Source of the DNA: Argyresthia goedartella
Taxonomy: Eukaryota > Arthropoda > Insecta > Lepidoptera > Argyresthiidae
Assembly: GCA_949825045.1 (NCBI GenBank)
Contig: OX463815.1
Coordinates: 28,945,356-29,009,355 of the forward strand
Reading direction: 5' to 3'
DNA: 64,000 nucleotides
Part shown: piece by piece, positions 44,808 through 56,207 of the stretch
Layout of the letters: each line of letters opens with the position of its first letter
Position numbering within the stretch: the first letter of the stretch is position 1
Notes under the pieces: model-generated
The model's input: only the letters and a program-made list of their open reading frames with translations
What the model was told of the DNA's origin: nothing
Databases searched by the model: none
Program-made: the position numbers and the translations under genes

Positions 44808-47800
44808 ATGCCGAGAGATGGTAACTGCCTATTCCACGCAATTGCTGACCAAATTAATCACCTATATCAATTAACACTCGACCACACCCACATTCGTAAG
44901 GACCTAGTTAAATATGTAGAAGAAAACTGCGATGAACAGAACATAAAGTTTGCAATCGCCGAGCCTGAAGAATCCCTCAATGACTACATTAAAAATCTGC
45001 GCAATAACGGCACTTGGGCTGGAGAGGAGATTATAATAGCAGCCGCCGAATACTTTCTAATTAACGTAACAATCCACCAGCAAAATACACCATCGCTCAC
45101 ATACAGGCCCAAGAATCCCGCGGATGCAGTGGGATCTATCAACCTCAACTTCACAGGAAACCACTACGACAGCGTATACTTGTTTGAATCACAAAATTTA
45201 CCCACGAATCTAGCAACCGACAGCCAAACTGATAACAACATACCTTCCCCGATACTTAAGGCAACACCCATGACCTCCTCAGGGTCAACCATAACATCAA
45301 TAGATGACATCCCTGACAACACCGGATATACGATGATACGACACAGCCCCATATTTAAACCAAAAGTCACATGCGAGCGTATGCGCATTGCTACTTGGAA
45401 CGTTAGAGGATGCGCCGAAATACCTAAGAGACTCAACATTGATGCTGAATTGACAAACAGAAACATACATATAGCCTGTATACAGGAAACAAACATGACA
45501 TCGGGGACATACGTGTCAAAACACTATCTCTGGTATCTATCAGGCACAACCAGCATCGCACACTGTGGCTTAGCTATACTAATTAGAAAGGACCTGAACT
45601 TAACGGTCCACAATATAAATCGCGACCTGGAAACCATGGCAGCAACAATAACATCGGCCACTAATACACTGTATGTAATAAACGCACATATCCCCAGCTC
45701 TTCCACGAGAGCAACCGCAGCGTTTTCGCAACTTATAAAGATTATTCAAAAGAAACCAAACAAAGCCAAAATATTAATGCTAGGTGACTTTAACGCGCAT
45801 ATCGGACTAGGCGATACAAAGGAATACAGGAAAAAGGGAATTCTATAATTCCCTTTTTCCTGTATTCCTATGAACAAATCTCCTACACAAATCATCAAAT
45901 ATCATCGGAGAAATGCTAATGGTTATCTGTTCCCGCGAAAACTTAAAAGTAGAAACCACCTGGGCTCGCAAGTCATGTCGGGCCACATGGTCTAACGGGA
46001 AAATAAAAACCCAAATAGACCATATAATTATCTCGAATAATGCGCCACACACATTTAACTTCATCAGAGGACAATGGAGCTACCTGCATATTTCCGACTA
46101 CAAGATAATCTGGGGTGAAATAGACCCACTAAACCTGCTTCCAAGAACTGGCGACACGCAAATGGAATCAACAAAGAGTACAACCCAAACTAAGAACAAA
46201 GCGATAACAGCTTTAAAGTTCAACTATAAACAGTGTTCGTACACTGCCCTAGCACGAGATGAAATGAATGACACAAAAGTAAAATACCATAACGGGATTA
46301 TGGAAGAACTTACGGCGAACAACTACAAATTTATAGAAAATGACGACGAATATACGCCCGACATTCCGTGGGAATCTATTACAGGGGTTATGAAGTCAGT
46401 AGCCCAAAAAACACTTTCCTTAAAACCCGCTAGATCGCGGGAACACCGAATTGCTCTGGCAAATTTACAAAAGGCCAAATTCCTTAAAAGACGTCGACCA
46501 ACCAACCAAACAATCAATAAACAACTCAAAGAATGCCGACGACGTCTTGAGGAAATTATTGATAATGAAGAAAAACGAGAATGCAGAGCATTTTTTGAAG
46601 GCCTAGGAAAAAAACACCCAAGCAAACGCATGCAAATCGTGTACCACTATTACAGACGACACCAGCTTCAATCGAGACGGTGGAAAAAACAACGATTTAT
46701 CCCAATGTCACGCTGGGAACAGGAATTAAGGAAATCAGAAGGCCCTAAAATTATGATTATCCCTAACGAAACTTCATTAAACCCTGACTATCTTGAAAAT
46801 GGTCCAACAATAGCCGACGACATAAAAACGATAATCAGCCGCATGCGTAACGGAACAGCGCCGGGTACAGATCAGGTAGTCCCGGAACTGTACAAAGGAA
46901 TACCGCCACAACTGTTAAAGGTTATTACCAAAACAATGCACAGAGCATGGACAGAAAATATAATACCGGAGTCCTGGAATGAAACGGTCCAAGTACCTAT
47001 CCCCAAAATAAGAAACCCGCAAGACACCAATGACTATCGCCGTATAACAATGTGTAATACAGGATATCGCATATACGCGACATACCTGCTCATCAAACTA
47101 GACGAGATAACAAAAGAACTCGGGAACTACCAAGCAGCATTTCTCCGCAATAGATCCACCGATGACCACATCTTCACACTACAAAGAGTATTAGACGAAG
47201 AATGGCGCGCGGGTAACAGAACATATGTACTGGCGCTAGATATCGCCAAATCATTTGATACTATTGACCTAAACGTGCTCAAGGATATTCTCCTTTCAAG
47301 GACCAATAAGATTTTAACCAATAGGATAATAAAAGCCTGCATGTATGAACGGAAATGCATCAAATGGTTCGGACAGCAAAGTAACTTGATCAACAAAGGA
47401 AAAGGAGTAAAACAAGGCTGTCCACTGTCACCAAGACTATTTACAATATTAATGGATGATGTCCTCAAAACACTGGAAGAAGAAATTCCCAACATAAAAC
47501 TGGACCAAGATGAAGAAATAGTCTTACCACTTATTCTCTCCTTCGCGGATGACCTCATCATCGTTTGTCAAGATTTACAACACCTTGACCAAATCGTCAC
47601 GCACTTGAAAGCAATATTAAAAACAGTAGGGCTCGATACTAACGAAACAAAGACGAAAATTCTTATAAGAGACCCCATAAACACCCAGCGCCTACAAGTG
47701 ATCGCATTGGACGGAGTTCCAATACGACCCGTAGACGAAATAAAATATCTCGGCACATATATAACGGCAGGACATAGTAGGAGAGACACAATAAAGAAGA

Positions 47801-48402
47801 GATGCCGGCAAGCCATAGGCAATTCCAAGGCCCTAATGCGTTTTATAAAGAAATCCAACATGGACTGGAAAATAGTTCGCCTGATTTACAAAATGGTTAT
47901 AGCACCGTGTATAACATACGGACTTAAAGCTGCAGCCCTCACCAAAGCAAACCGTTCTAGACTAAGAAAATATGAACGCCTGATCCTCAGAGACATGTTT
48001 GAGAACGCCAGAAGCTATCCAAGACACCACAAAATTCATGACTTACTACAGGGCAAAACAATAACCAAACAAATCAAAAACCATCGGATGTGTTACTATA
48101 CACATATTCTACGACGCCCACAAAAATACCTACTCCACGCTGCATTGAAATAAGAAGCAAAGAAGAAGAAAGTTGGCCGACCCATTTACACCTGGAAAGA
48201 TTCCCTTAAGCATGACATCAAATACTACGGTAAAGAACACAGTTACTGGACAGAATCAGCACACAACAGGGACGAAGTCAGAAAGGCATCGAGCCAAATA
48301 TACCATATTCCAGAAACAGACAGCGAAAGCGAAACGGAGACCTTACCGGATAACCCAAACGAACACGACAGGACAGGAAACTCAACCTATAACAATACCT
48401 GA
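44808..48402 (+). pseudogene. OTU protease, endonuclease and RT polyprotein
   Basis: Residues 1-125 fit an OTU cysteine protease: PRDGNCLFHAIADQ gives the Asp and catalytic Cys, and GNHYDSVYLF the catalytic His. An APE endonuclease follows (IATWNVRGC near 45390, CIQETNM near 45480, GDFNAHIG near 45780, QIDHIII near 46015), then RT (GTAPGTDQVVPELY near 46855, LALDIAKSFDTID near 47230, KQGCPLSPRLF near 47410, FADDLIIV near 47545). A hairpin duplication at 45820-45869 breaks the endonuclease. A TAA at 48151-48153 precedes an in-frame tail (KKVGRPIYTWKDSLKHDI) to 48402. OTU activity itself is inferred. Confidence 0.88.
45820..45869. repeat. Perfect 23-bp inverted duplication
   Basis: Arms 45820-45842 and 45847-45869 are exact reverse complements with a four-base loop CTAT. 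It lies between the GDFNAHIG motif and the rest of the endonuclease, and shifts the frame. It looks like a snap-back event during copying. Confidence 0.9.
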
Positions 48403-48632
48403 AAATAGAAGGAAAACATGAACTTGAAGAAAACAACAGCTGCTCTCCAAATCCTATATCCTCCCCATTCCACATATCCTATATTGGCTTCAGGCTGAAG
48501 AGTCGGTCGATTGAATTCACGCTCCTTCCTCTCCTATCGAGCAGGTCATTCCGCCCCCCCTCAAAACTCGTGCTCTCTGGTATGCCGGCCGAAAGACCGG
48601 AACAGGTTTAGAACCCTGGCTGGAGAAGCACC

Positions 48633-48669
48633 ATTCATTCATTCATTCATTCAAAGGTTAAAAACCACT
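48633..48669 (+). repeat. (CATT)n tail and target duplication of the RTE
   Basis: Five CATT-type units at 48632-48652 followed directly by AAAGGTTAAAAACCACT. The 17-bp copy on the other side is at 42979-42995. Both together define the insertion. Confidence 0.9.
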
Positions 48670-48895
48670 AGTTACATACCTACCTAACATAGAACAAAAG
48701 GTCTTAGCTTGAGTTTTACCTAAGAACTAACTTCATTCACTTTTTTATTCTATACCTAATGTATCTGCTTATAAGTAAACTATTAACTGTATAACGAGAG
48801 CAATGACAGCGACGGATAAACCATGTCTGGTTTTCGTTCGCTGCTAAATGTACCTAAATCTAAGTTCTTAATATATGAATAAAAAAAAAAAAAAA

Positions 48896-48942
48896 GGAGT
48901 CAAGGCATATCATTCACATACGTGAGAAAATGCAAGGGCCCG
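48896..48942 (-). pseudogene. Host LINE piece 5: palm strand
   Basis: Forty-seven bases between the poly-A of the plus LINE and the left end of hAT. The minus strand reads LHFLTYVNDMP, the segment after GTAQGSVLGP in CR1-group RTs. It joins in register with 51464 onward once one AGGGCCCG is removed. Confidence 0.8.
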
Positions 48943-51463
48943 CAGTGTTGCCAATTTAGCTCTTTTAGAGCTAAATCCAGCTCCATCTAGAAAGAATCAG
49001 CTCTAAAAAAACGTATTTAGCTCTATAGCTCTTTTTTTATAGAAATTTAGCTATATTCCATAACCCGAGAAAAAAAAATATTTTTAATTGCATGTATCCG
49101 AATTTTACATTTAAATTGAACGCAGCGCTTACTGTAGCGTAGGCGGGGAATACCCCGGAATCGTATCAAAGCGTAATCCACGGAAAACTTTGCGGCGGTG
49201 TTTCGTTCCTTTCTTTTTTCTATTTTGTTCATTTGTGTATGATCTAGAAGTTGTTTGCGTTGTTTTATTTGTTTAACATGCAAAATGTCATCGAGTACGC
49301 CATACACACAAAAATTTCGGGAAGAATGGCTCTCTGAGGCTGCATTTGAAGGTTGGTTGAAAGAAGTTAGTAATGATAAAACTAAAGCATATTGTACCTA
49401 TTGTCGGTGTGAATTAAATGCGAAAAAAAGTGATTTAATGAATCACATTACCCGGAAAAAACATATTAAATCTGCAAAGCCATTTTCATCAAATCAACCG
49501 AAATTGGTCTTCCAACCCAAACCCAAATTTTACGATACAAAAAGTTCGAATGAGGCTTCGTTATCATTATTTGTGGCTGCTTTTTTATGCAAAAAAGAAT
49601 TCAAAACCGAAATTAAACTTCACCGAACTAAGTGCACTGCAGTTATAAAGAATGTGCTAGCGCCACATTTTACTTCTGTCTTGAAAAATGATATTGGAGA
49701 TGGACCATACAGCTTATTGCTTGACGAAAGCACCGATATAAGTGTAACCAAGTTACTAGGAATAGTTATCCAATATTTTAGCAAAACATCTCTTGAGATT
49801 GTCAGCACTTATCTTACGCTAGCAGAATTAAACAAAGGAGACTCCGAATCTATCACAGAGGCTGTAAAAAAAAATTTAGTTGAATATGGACTAGATATCA
49901 AAAAGCTTTGTGGTATTGGAGTTGACAATGCAAATGTTATGACGGGAGTACACAATGGAGTATACCAAAAATTTAAATTAGATATACCTCATCTTATTAT
50001 GATTAAATGCTCTTGTCATTCTATCCAGCTTGCAGTTTCTCATGCTTCTGCCGAACACTTACCAAGACATTTAGAATATTTAGTTCAGGAGACATATAAT
50101 TGGTTCTCAAAGTCCTCAAACAGACAAAATGAGTACAGAAATCTATATTTAACTATAAATGATGAAGAACCCTTAAAAATTACTCAAGCCTGTGCCACAA
50201 GATGGCTTTCAATTGAACCTGCAGTGAAAAAAGTATTGGATCAATGGATAGAATTAAAATTGCATTTTAACCTCACGAGAAATACTGAAAAATGCTACAG
50301 CGCAGAAACTCTACACAACCTGTATCAAAATCCCACTAATGAAGCGTATTTGTTATACATCCATTCCGTTTTAGATCACTTGCAAGGTCTTGTGAAAATT
50401 TTCCAATACAATAATATTGACCCTAGCAAATTATTAAACGACCTAATAATGGCTACTGAATCACTTGGGAGAAGGGTTCTCAACCCCACCAGACATATTG
50501 ATATTTTTGAAGTTAATAATCTGGAAGATTTTTTGGTTCCACATCCATAATTAGGATTCAGAGTAGAAAACAAGCTGAGAGAGATCACAAACACTAATAA
50601 ATTTTCACCAGAAGACGAAAGGCAGTTCAGGGAAAAGTGCGTAAATTTCACGATTGACTTTATCAAACAACTTAAACAACGGCTACCAGACAATTACCGC
50701 GTTTTGAAAAAAATTAACCAATTATCAGTTTCAAATACTTTAAAACAGGTTAAAGAGAACATTACACCATTGGTGCAGGAAATGGGCTACGATGAAGAAT
50801 TTATAAATAAAGTAGAAACGCAGTGGAATAACATAACACTAGTGCCATGGGAAAAGCAAAACAATACAATAGCATTTTGGTCTGAAGTTTTATTGTACAA
50901 AAATGCGGCTAATATCAACCCTTTTAAAGAATTGTGCTCTTTCGCTCTTTCAATTATTTCCTTGCCATGGTCCGATGGGGAAGTTGAAAGGGTATTTAGT
51001 CAACTAAATATTGTCAAGAACAAATCCCGAAACATGCTAAACAATGATACAACGAATGCGATTCTGACTATCAGATCAGGCTTACGAAGAGCAAAAAAAT
51101 GATGTCACAATTACGAAGTGCCGAAAGATATACTAAAACAAATAGGATGGCAACTTACGAAAACCAAGGGACTCATGAAGAAGAACCAAGCACAAGTGGA
51201 GTAGCAGTGGTTAATTTAATAAATAATTGTTCTGACGACGATAATTGATTATTTGACGATATATTTTTTTTTAATTTGCCAATATTTCTTTGTTAAGACA
51301 TGACATTATCTTAAGATTCGTTAATAAAAATGTGAAAATGATTAAAATATTGATTTCATATATTTTTTTATTTAGCTCTATTTAAGTAAAATAATCAGCT
51401 CTTTTTTGGCTCTTTTTTGATTGCCTGCTAGCTCTCTTTCCTAATGCAGAGTTGGCAACACTG
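48943..51463 (+). mobile_element. hAT transposon, near complete
   Basis: 2521 bp with perfect 12-bp terminal inverted repeats CAGTGTTGCCAA / TTGGCAACACTG and an 8-bp target duplication AGGGCCCG at 48935-48942 and 51464-51471. It contains one transposase gene with a BED-like N-terminus. Subterminal regions are full of AGCTC/GAGCT motifs. It landed inside the most conserved part of the host LINE RT. Confidence 0.95.
49285..51102 (+). pseudogene. hAT transposase with BED-type zinc finger
   Basis: Starts at ATG 49285 (MSSSTPYTQKFREEWL). Residues about 15-65 form a BED-like finger (CTYCRCELNAKKSDLMNHITRKKH). The RNase H-like core follows (LLLDESTDISVTK near 49710; GIGVDNANVMTG near 49920; CSCHSIQLAVSH near 50010; CATRWLS near 50195), and the C-terminal hAT dimerisation region (LPWSDGEVERVFSQLNIVKNKSRN near 50965). 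An in-frame TAA at 50548-50550 interrupts it; the same frame stays open to the TGA at 51102, after which CHNYEVPKDIL suggests the original protein was longer. It resembles ZNF862/ZBED-like hAT transposases. Confidence 0.9.
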
Positions 51464-51884
51464 AGGGCCCGAGCACCGAGCCCTGGGCCGTTCCTACTGC
51501 GGCTGGCCTTTGGTCACTGAGGCTATCATCTATCTTGACACAAGAGGATTTGTTACGGAGATAGCTTTCACACCAGCGCAGTAAGGGTCCCCTGATGCCA
51601 TTTGCGTCCAACTTACCAATTAGCTTTTGTGATCAAGAGTATCAAATGCTCTGGAAAAGTCTATAAACAGGGCCAGGACTTGCTTTTTGTTATTTAAGTA
51701 TGTATATATCATCCGTGAATTTGGAAAGTAACATTGTTGTACTTTTTTTGAGCTGAAAGAAAAATTGGCTTTTAGATATATTTTTTTTTTTGGTAGAACG
51801 AGTGGAATTGATCACAAACAAATTTTTCTATTATTCTGTCTATTGATGACAGCAATGTATCATCGATCGATAGGCCGTTAGTCT
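51464..51884 (-). pseudogene. Host LINE piece 4: RT palm
   Basis: Minus strand reads SSIDRIIEKFVCDQFHSFY near 51810, LFIDFSRAFDTLDH near 51660, RNKSSCVKIDD near 51540 and GTAQGSVLGP near 51480. These are the RT motifs between fingers and catalytic block. Damage includes frame changes near 51730-51790. It is bounded by the TAGTCT element on one side and hAT on the other. Confidence 0.85.
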
Positions 51885-52206
51885 TAGACTTTCGCAAAGT
51901 GTGTCTTTATAGGGAGTAATCATATCTCATATCTATTGATTCGGTGACACATTATATCTCTATCCAACTCCCACTTATTTCTTACTCTTTTATCTCACAA
52001 GGCTCTTATATTTGTTTAATGAGTTGATGAGTTGGAAGAGTCTCGACAAATAACCTACTCAATACAAAATATATAAACAAACGAATTGCAACAGTTGCAT
52101 TTTAATTTCACCATTTGAACTATGCCTTAACCAACTAACCTAGAGACCACTTTTTATTGCCCGCTTCGATCCCTTGATCACTTTTGCCTTGGCAGCGAAC
52201 TGAGGC

Positions 52207-52284
52207 CTCCATAGCTTCTTCATATGTATGAAGAAGCTTTGGAGGAGCTAATAACGTTCATAATAATGTTATTATGAACGTTAT
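52207..52284. repeat. Two adjacent hairpins
   Basis: 52207-52244: CTCC..AGCTTCTTCATA paired with TATGAAGAAGCT..GGAG. 52251-52284: ATAACGTTCATAATAA paired perfectly with its inverse, 16-bp arms and a two-base loop. They are six bases apart, inside the TAGTCT element. Confidence 0.85.
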
Positions 52285-52639
52285 ATCCCATAGATTTTTT
52301 ATTGCTTTTCGAGCTTATTGCAATGCGGTAAGATTCAAATCAATAAGCAAACCTTTGGAAACATTATGCCTATTATAGTATGACAAACACATACTCTTTC
52401 TCGGTCATCTTAATCCAACCGATGATAGCCGAAAAAATCCACGTGTTCGTTTCCGCGAATCTCGCTCTGGTGTACAGGTGAACGCACACCTATCCATGCT
52501 TATCCGGTCATGCGTGGCGTGCGAGTGCGACAGAGCAACGCGCGAGAGCAGCGTGGTCGATTCCTTCGGCGCCGTCGATCCGTTCGGTGCGGTTAGTGTG
52601 TGTTCGCCTTCGCTATAGCTACTACTAGATATCCGGCTC

Positions 52640-52850
52640 AAATTTGGACCAAGGATTAAGGTAATAAGGTTGCTATTCGCTTAAAAGTGACATTTAAGAC
52701 TGAAATACGTGTGGTTGGTTTGGTCAATTGTGTATTTGCCAACAAAATGTGGACCAAATTTAGACCAAATGTTAAGGTGATAAGGTTGCTGTTTGCCTAA
52801 TAGTGACATTTTAAAACTGGAAGACGTCTGGTTTTGTTGGTTTGTTCTCA
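52640..52850 (+). repeat. Degenerate direct repeat, about 105 bp, two copies
   Basis: Both copies read TGGACCAA..TTAAGGT.ATAAGGTTGCT.TT.GC.TAA.AGTGACATTT, starting near 52646 and 52750. Their similarity is moderate, so the duplication is older than the element's neighbours. Confidence 0.65.
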
Positions 52851-53011
52851 CACAACTGTGTTTAGTGTAGCCTGGGCAGAGAGAACGAGATTTGTTTGGG
52901 GAGTAAGATATGATTCATATCGCTGGGATGTAACTAGGATATAATGGACGTCAAGCGATATGTGTGTCATATTATATCTTACTCTCGAGTTACCCAAGTC
53001 TAGACTAGTCT

Positions 53012-53401
53012 GAAGCATTTTCGCGCTTTCCCTTTTTAAAAACTGGTCGCATGCATCCTATCTTGAGCCCATCAGGATAGTGCCCTGTTTTAATAGCGAT
53101 GATTACATATAGCTGAGGCAATATTATTAGTGACTTTTTTATGTCAATAACCCTGACTCCGTCAAGCCCCGGGGCTTTGTGATCGTTCAATTGTTTGATA
53201 ACCTTCCATATTTTGTCTGGTGTAGCTTTTTGGTAATATATACTTACACTAGACGTCCTGTTGCGCTGTGCATCGCTTAGATTTATATTGCAGTTGGGTA
53301 GTATGTTCTGGACAGATTCATCAAAGGTATCAGCAAAAATGTCGGCTATCTCTTAAGGAGTAATATTTTGCGAGCTAAATGCGTTGGCGATGATGGAATA
53401 A
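53012..53401 (-). pseudogene. Host LINE piece 3: linker and RT fingers
   Basis: Minus strand reads EIADIFADTFDESVQNILP near 53330, KIWKVIKQLNDHKAPGLDGV near 53190 and LKIGCMRPVFKKGKRENASD near 53030, the linker and first RT motifs. One in-frame stop lies near 53356. It ends exactly at the TAGTCT duplication. Confidence 0.87.
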
Positions 53402-53794
53402 AAATGCGCTGTCGAGTGGAAGTGAGATGCAATAATTACTCGCGAATAAGAAAAAGCGGGATGCCAATAATGCACTCGCGACTAATCTGAAACAACGTAA
53501 GCGCCAAAACGTAAAAAAAAATCATAAAAAATAAACTATTTCAGGGAATTAACTTTCAAATTGAAAATCGTTAGAAATAACAATTGTTCATACATTGCAA
53601 TTATCACACAGTCATATTCACTTACTACTGCGGTGTAATAGGATAAAACCATAAAAAAAGGGTTGACTTTGTATTTATTTTCTATCGAGAAAATTTTATC
53701 CAAACATGTTTTCCAATTAAGAATCTCTAGATTATATAGTCAAATTACATATACCAGAAATTAATTACGATTTGCCCAGTATTTCCTGAAAAAC
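53402..53794. other. AT-rich insert without clear identity
   Basis: About 390 bp separate two linker pieces of the host LINE. No coding similarity, no clear terminal repeats. It begins with CG-containing sequence (TCGAGTGGAAG, ACTCGCGAAT) and becomes very AT-rich. It may be another small non-autonomous insertion. Confidence 0.35.
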
Positions 53795-54329
53795 ACATGA
53801 AAACAGCACCCCATATTTATTTAATCAGCGTCTTAATAATGGCTTGGTCAATGGGGTTTGAAGTTCTACCACAAATACTATTAACAATTTGCCACATTTT
53901 CCTAGAACTTGAGAAATTATTTTCTATTTGTTTTTTATAATATGTACTTCTACTGTGTTCTATAACTTTATGTGTTTTATTTCGTATAGTGTTTTAAGCT
54001 AATCTTTTTTCTACATTACTAGTTTTTTTTTCCATATATTAAATGCTAAATATCTTTTCTCACACAATGTAATAATGTTACTAGTGATCCAAGGTTCACA
54101 AAACCGTTTTTTTGGTAAATTATGTGTTATTGATTAGCCACGTTTAACGCTCTGGTGAAGTTTGTCATTAGAAATTTGTAAATATCGTCCGGATCTTTCA
54201 TATATCAGTGGAATCCCAGTTTATTTTGAATAACTCGTTCAGCATAATATCACCTCGGTGCATAGGCGATTTCTGTTTGTTTCTACGATCAGCCTGTATG
54301 TGAGTCGATGAGCCAGCAACCGGTCTCGC
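53795..54329 (-). pseudogene. Host LINE piece 2: linker between endonuclease and RT
   Basis: The minus strand shows decayed but recognisable linker sequence (RKMWQIVNSICGRTSNPI near 53890; an ERLA..N.IRNKT region near 54000) with many stops and shifts. Its position, after the endonuclease and before the RT, is the one expected. Similarity is weaker than in the other pieces. Confidence 0.6.
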
Positions 54330-54504
54330 GGGTTACCAACCCTACTATATAATATAATATCCTACTATATTAAGGGACCAAATACTATATTTCTATAAAA
54401 AACATATAGTAGGCGAAACTACTATATTTTGCGTAAACCGGAACGCAGCCTTAACTAAAGCCTGCCCTCTCTCTACTCTACGTCTACCGCGAATATTACG
54501 CGCG

Positions 54505-55288
54505 TGTAAGAAAATGGCGTATCATATGGATAGGTATAACTAAACAAGGCTGCTATTACTACTATAATTCTTGTCCTATAACTTAAACATCTACTAAATT
54601 AAGGGGTAAGCTAGTTGTCTAGTATAATAGTAAGGAGATTGTGAAATAAGAAAGTTAATTGAACAACAAGTTAAGATTTTATTTGGATATCGTACAACGT
54701 TAAACACACTGGAATATATTTAGTAAAGATAAGTTTATTGCCAACATCTACACTTAATTCAATATAAACGTTCAGAAGAAACATCAAACACAATAGAAAA
54801 TACTCATCTTTGGAAAATAGGCCGATAGGGGTGGAGATGCTTCTCAACCGAGATCACCAGCAAAAGTACGGGCCCGCGCCCAATCATCTAGTATTTAACA
54901 ACTCTGCCTCGCATCAATGCTGTAATACCAACGTTGTTCGCGCCGTGAACGCTGATTGGTTGCTTTTGCATTCCACCCTTATTTGACTACCAATTTACTA
55001 ATTTTTAAATGACTTTACAATTATCTAATGATCTCTAAATTCTTATTGTTAATTATAGTAATTACTATGATACAATAATACTCCTAATTACGTATATTAA
55101 TGATTTAAAACAAAACTAATAGAATTTGACTTCACATCAATGATTATGTATGACAACTTTATTTTTCAATTATAGCTTAAAATCAATACAATGACTAATA
55201 AATAAATTACACCTTCCCATATTAATAATTACCATTTGTTTTGAATATCATATACATTTAAAATCACTATTTTGAAACAAACATAACA
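54505..55288 (-). repeat. Gypsy-B 3' LTR
   Basis: 784 bp, nearly identical to 58283-59070. The only differences I noted are a CTAA deletion near 54780 and T for A near 54923. Internal CCAAT-like and GC-rich motifs (GGGCCCGCGCCC near 54870) may belong to its promoter. Confidence 0.93.
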
Positions 55289-55788
55289 CGGCCATTCTGC
55301 AAATAACTGCGCTCTCGCAGTAACAAACTTGATCGTTATTGTATATACAATTATTAAAGTTACTATTTAATTTTATAAGTGAATAAATTTAACCTTAATG
55401 AGTATTTACAATTATAATTAATTGTACCACTTCGGTACCTAGCCACATTCATTTATATTTTATACAATATTATGAATTTGTCCCCAACTATTAATTAACT
55501 AATTACTTTATAATTGCCTATCTAAACTTAACTATTCGTCGTCGGAGGTCTCATTTGCTAGATCTGGAACAAAAGTAAATGTTAAAATAGGCTCTTCATT
55601 TCTAATTATAGACCGTCATTAATTCAGTTTCCAATAGTTACTTTAACGGCCACACTCACAAATTATAGCTTACTCAGGGGTAAAACACATTATAATTGCT
55701 CTTGTCGGCTTTAGTCATACCCAGACTAAAGGCTAGACAGGAATTCAACAAAAAGCTCGTATTACACAACAAACGATAACAATGTTAT
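55289..55788 (-). other. Non-coding 3' region of Gypsy-B
   Basis: About 500 bp between the 3' LTR and the tandem repeats. Mostly AT-rich. On the minus strand TTACTTTTGTTCCAG at about 55568-55582 looks like a splice acceptor and is followed by ten sense codons (ending near 55530 in ETSDDE and a stop). This could be a small terminal exon; evidence is thin. Confidence 0.35.
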
Positions 55789-56207
55789 CCTGTCGCCGTA
55801 AGTCACACCATTGCTGCCCATGGTGTCCAGACTTACTACCAGGCACAACATTCGCAGCACCAATAGCTATTGTGTCCTGTCGCCGTAAGTCACGCCATTG
55901 CTGCCCATGGCGTCCAGACTTACTACCAGGCACAACATTCGCAGCACCAAACACTATTGTCCTGTCGCCGTAAGTCACACCATTGCTGCCCATGGTGTCC
56001 AGACTTACTACCAGGCACAACATTCGCAGCACCAAATACTATTGTCCTGTCGCCGTAAGTCACACCATTGCTGCCCATGGTGTCCAGACTTACTACCAGG
56101 CACAACATTCGCAGCACCAAATACTATTGTCCTGTCGCCGTAAGTCACACCATTGCTGCCCATGGTGTCCAGACTTACTACCAGGTACAATATTTGCAGC
56201 ACCTGTT
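55789..56207. repeat. 85-bp tandem repeat, five copies
   Basis: TGTCGCCGTAAGTC recurs at 55791, 55878, 55963, 56048 and 56133, so spacing is 87, 85, 85, 85 bp. Copies are nearly identical. The array is open in several frames on both strands, giving false ORFs. It lies between integrase and the 3' LTR. Confidence 0.93.

Larger units (their letters stand above)
42996..48652 (+). mobile_element. Full-length OTU-domain RTE retrotransposon
   Basis: 5657 bp flanked by a perfect 17-bp target duplication AAAGGTTAAAAACCACT (42979-42995 and 48653-48669). The 3' end is (CATT)n rather than poly-A, as usual for RTE. Internal order: long 5' region, OTU-like domain, APE endonuclease, RT and a conserved GRP-containing C-terminus. 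One 23-bp inverted duplication and one in-frame stop break the reading frame. Perfect duplication and mild damage indicate a fairly young copy. Confidence 0.92.
34470..48895 (+). mobile_element. CR1-group LINE on the plus strand, nested
   Basis: Begins near the endonuclease start (34470) and ends in a poly-A tract at about 48881-48895 after a 3' UTR. Coding pieces: endonuclease 34594-35072; RT 40880-42978. It entered the host LINE between its FADD block and preceding palm strand. It is related to that host: ELRNHKKGGGIVMY here, QLRNHCKGGGIIIY there. Two later insertions sit in it (35072-40860 and 42996-48652). About 70 codons of endonuclease C-terminus are missing at the first one. Confidence 0.8.
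51885..53005. mobile_element. Unclassified 1.1 kb element with 6-bp target duplication
   Basis: It separates two adjacent RT motifs of the host LINE; TAGTCT flanks it at 51879-51884 and 53006-53011, and removing one copy restores the register. Ends: TAGACTTTCGC on the left and, inverted, TAGACTTGGG on the right, so at most a short imperfect terminal repeat. It holds two strong palindromes and a degenerate 100-bp direct repeat. No convincing coding region; a 78-codon frame at 52405-52641 on the minus strand has no known motif. Confidence 0.65.

Noticed and set aside
44808..45200. OTU gene as a separate host gene next to a LINE
   Set aside because: It is in the same frame as the endonuclease and within the same 17-bp target duplication, so it belongs to the RTE.
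55789..56207. Regular 85-bp repeats resembling a CRISPR array
   Set aside because: The whole unit repeats with no unique spacers, and it lies inside a eukaryotic Gypsy element.
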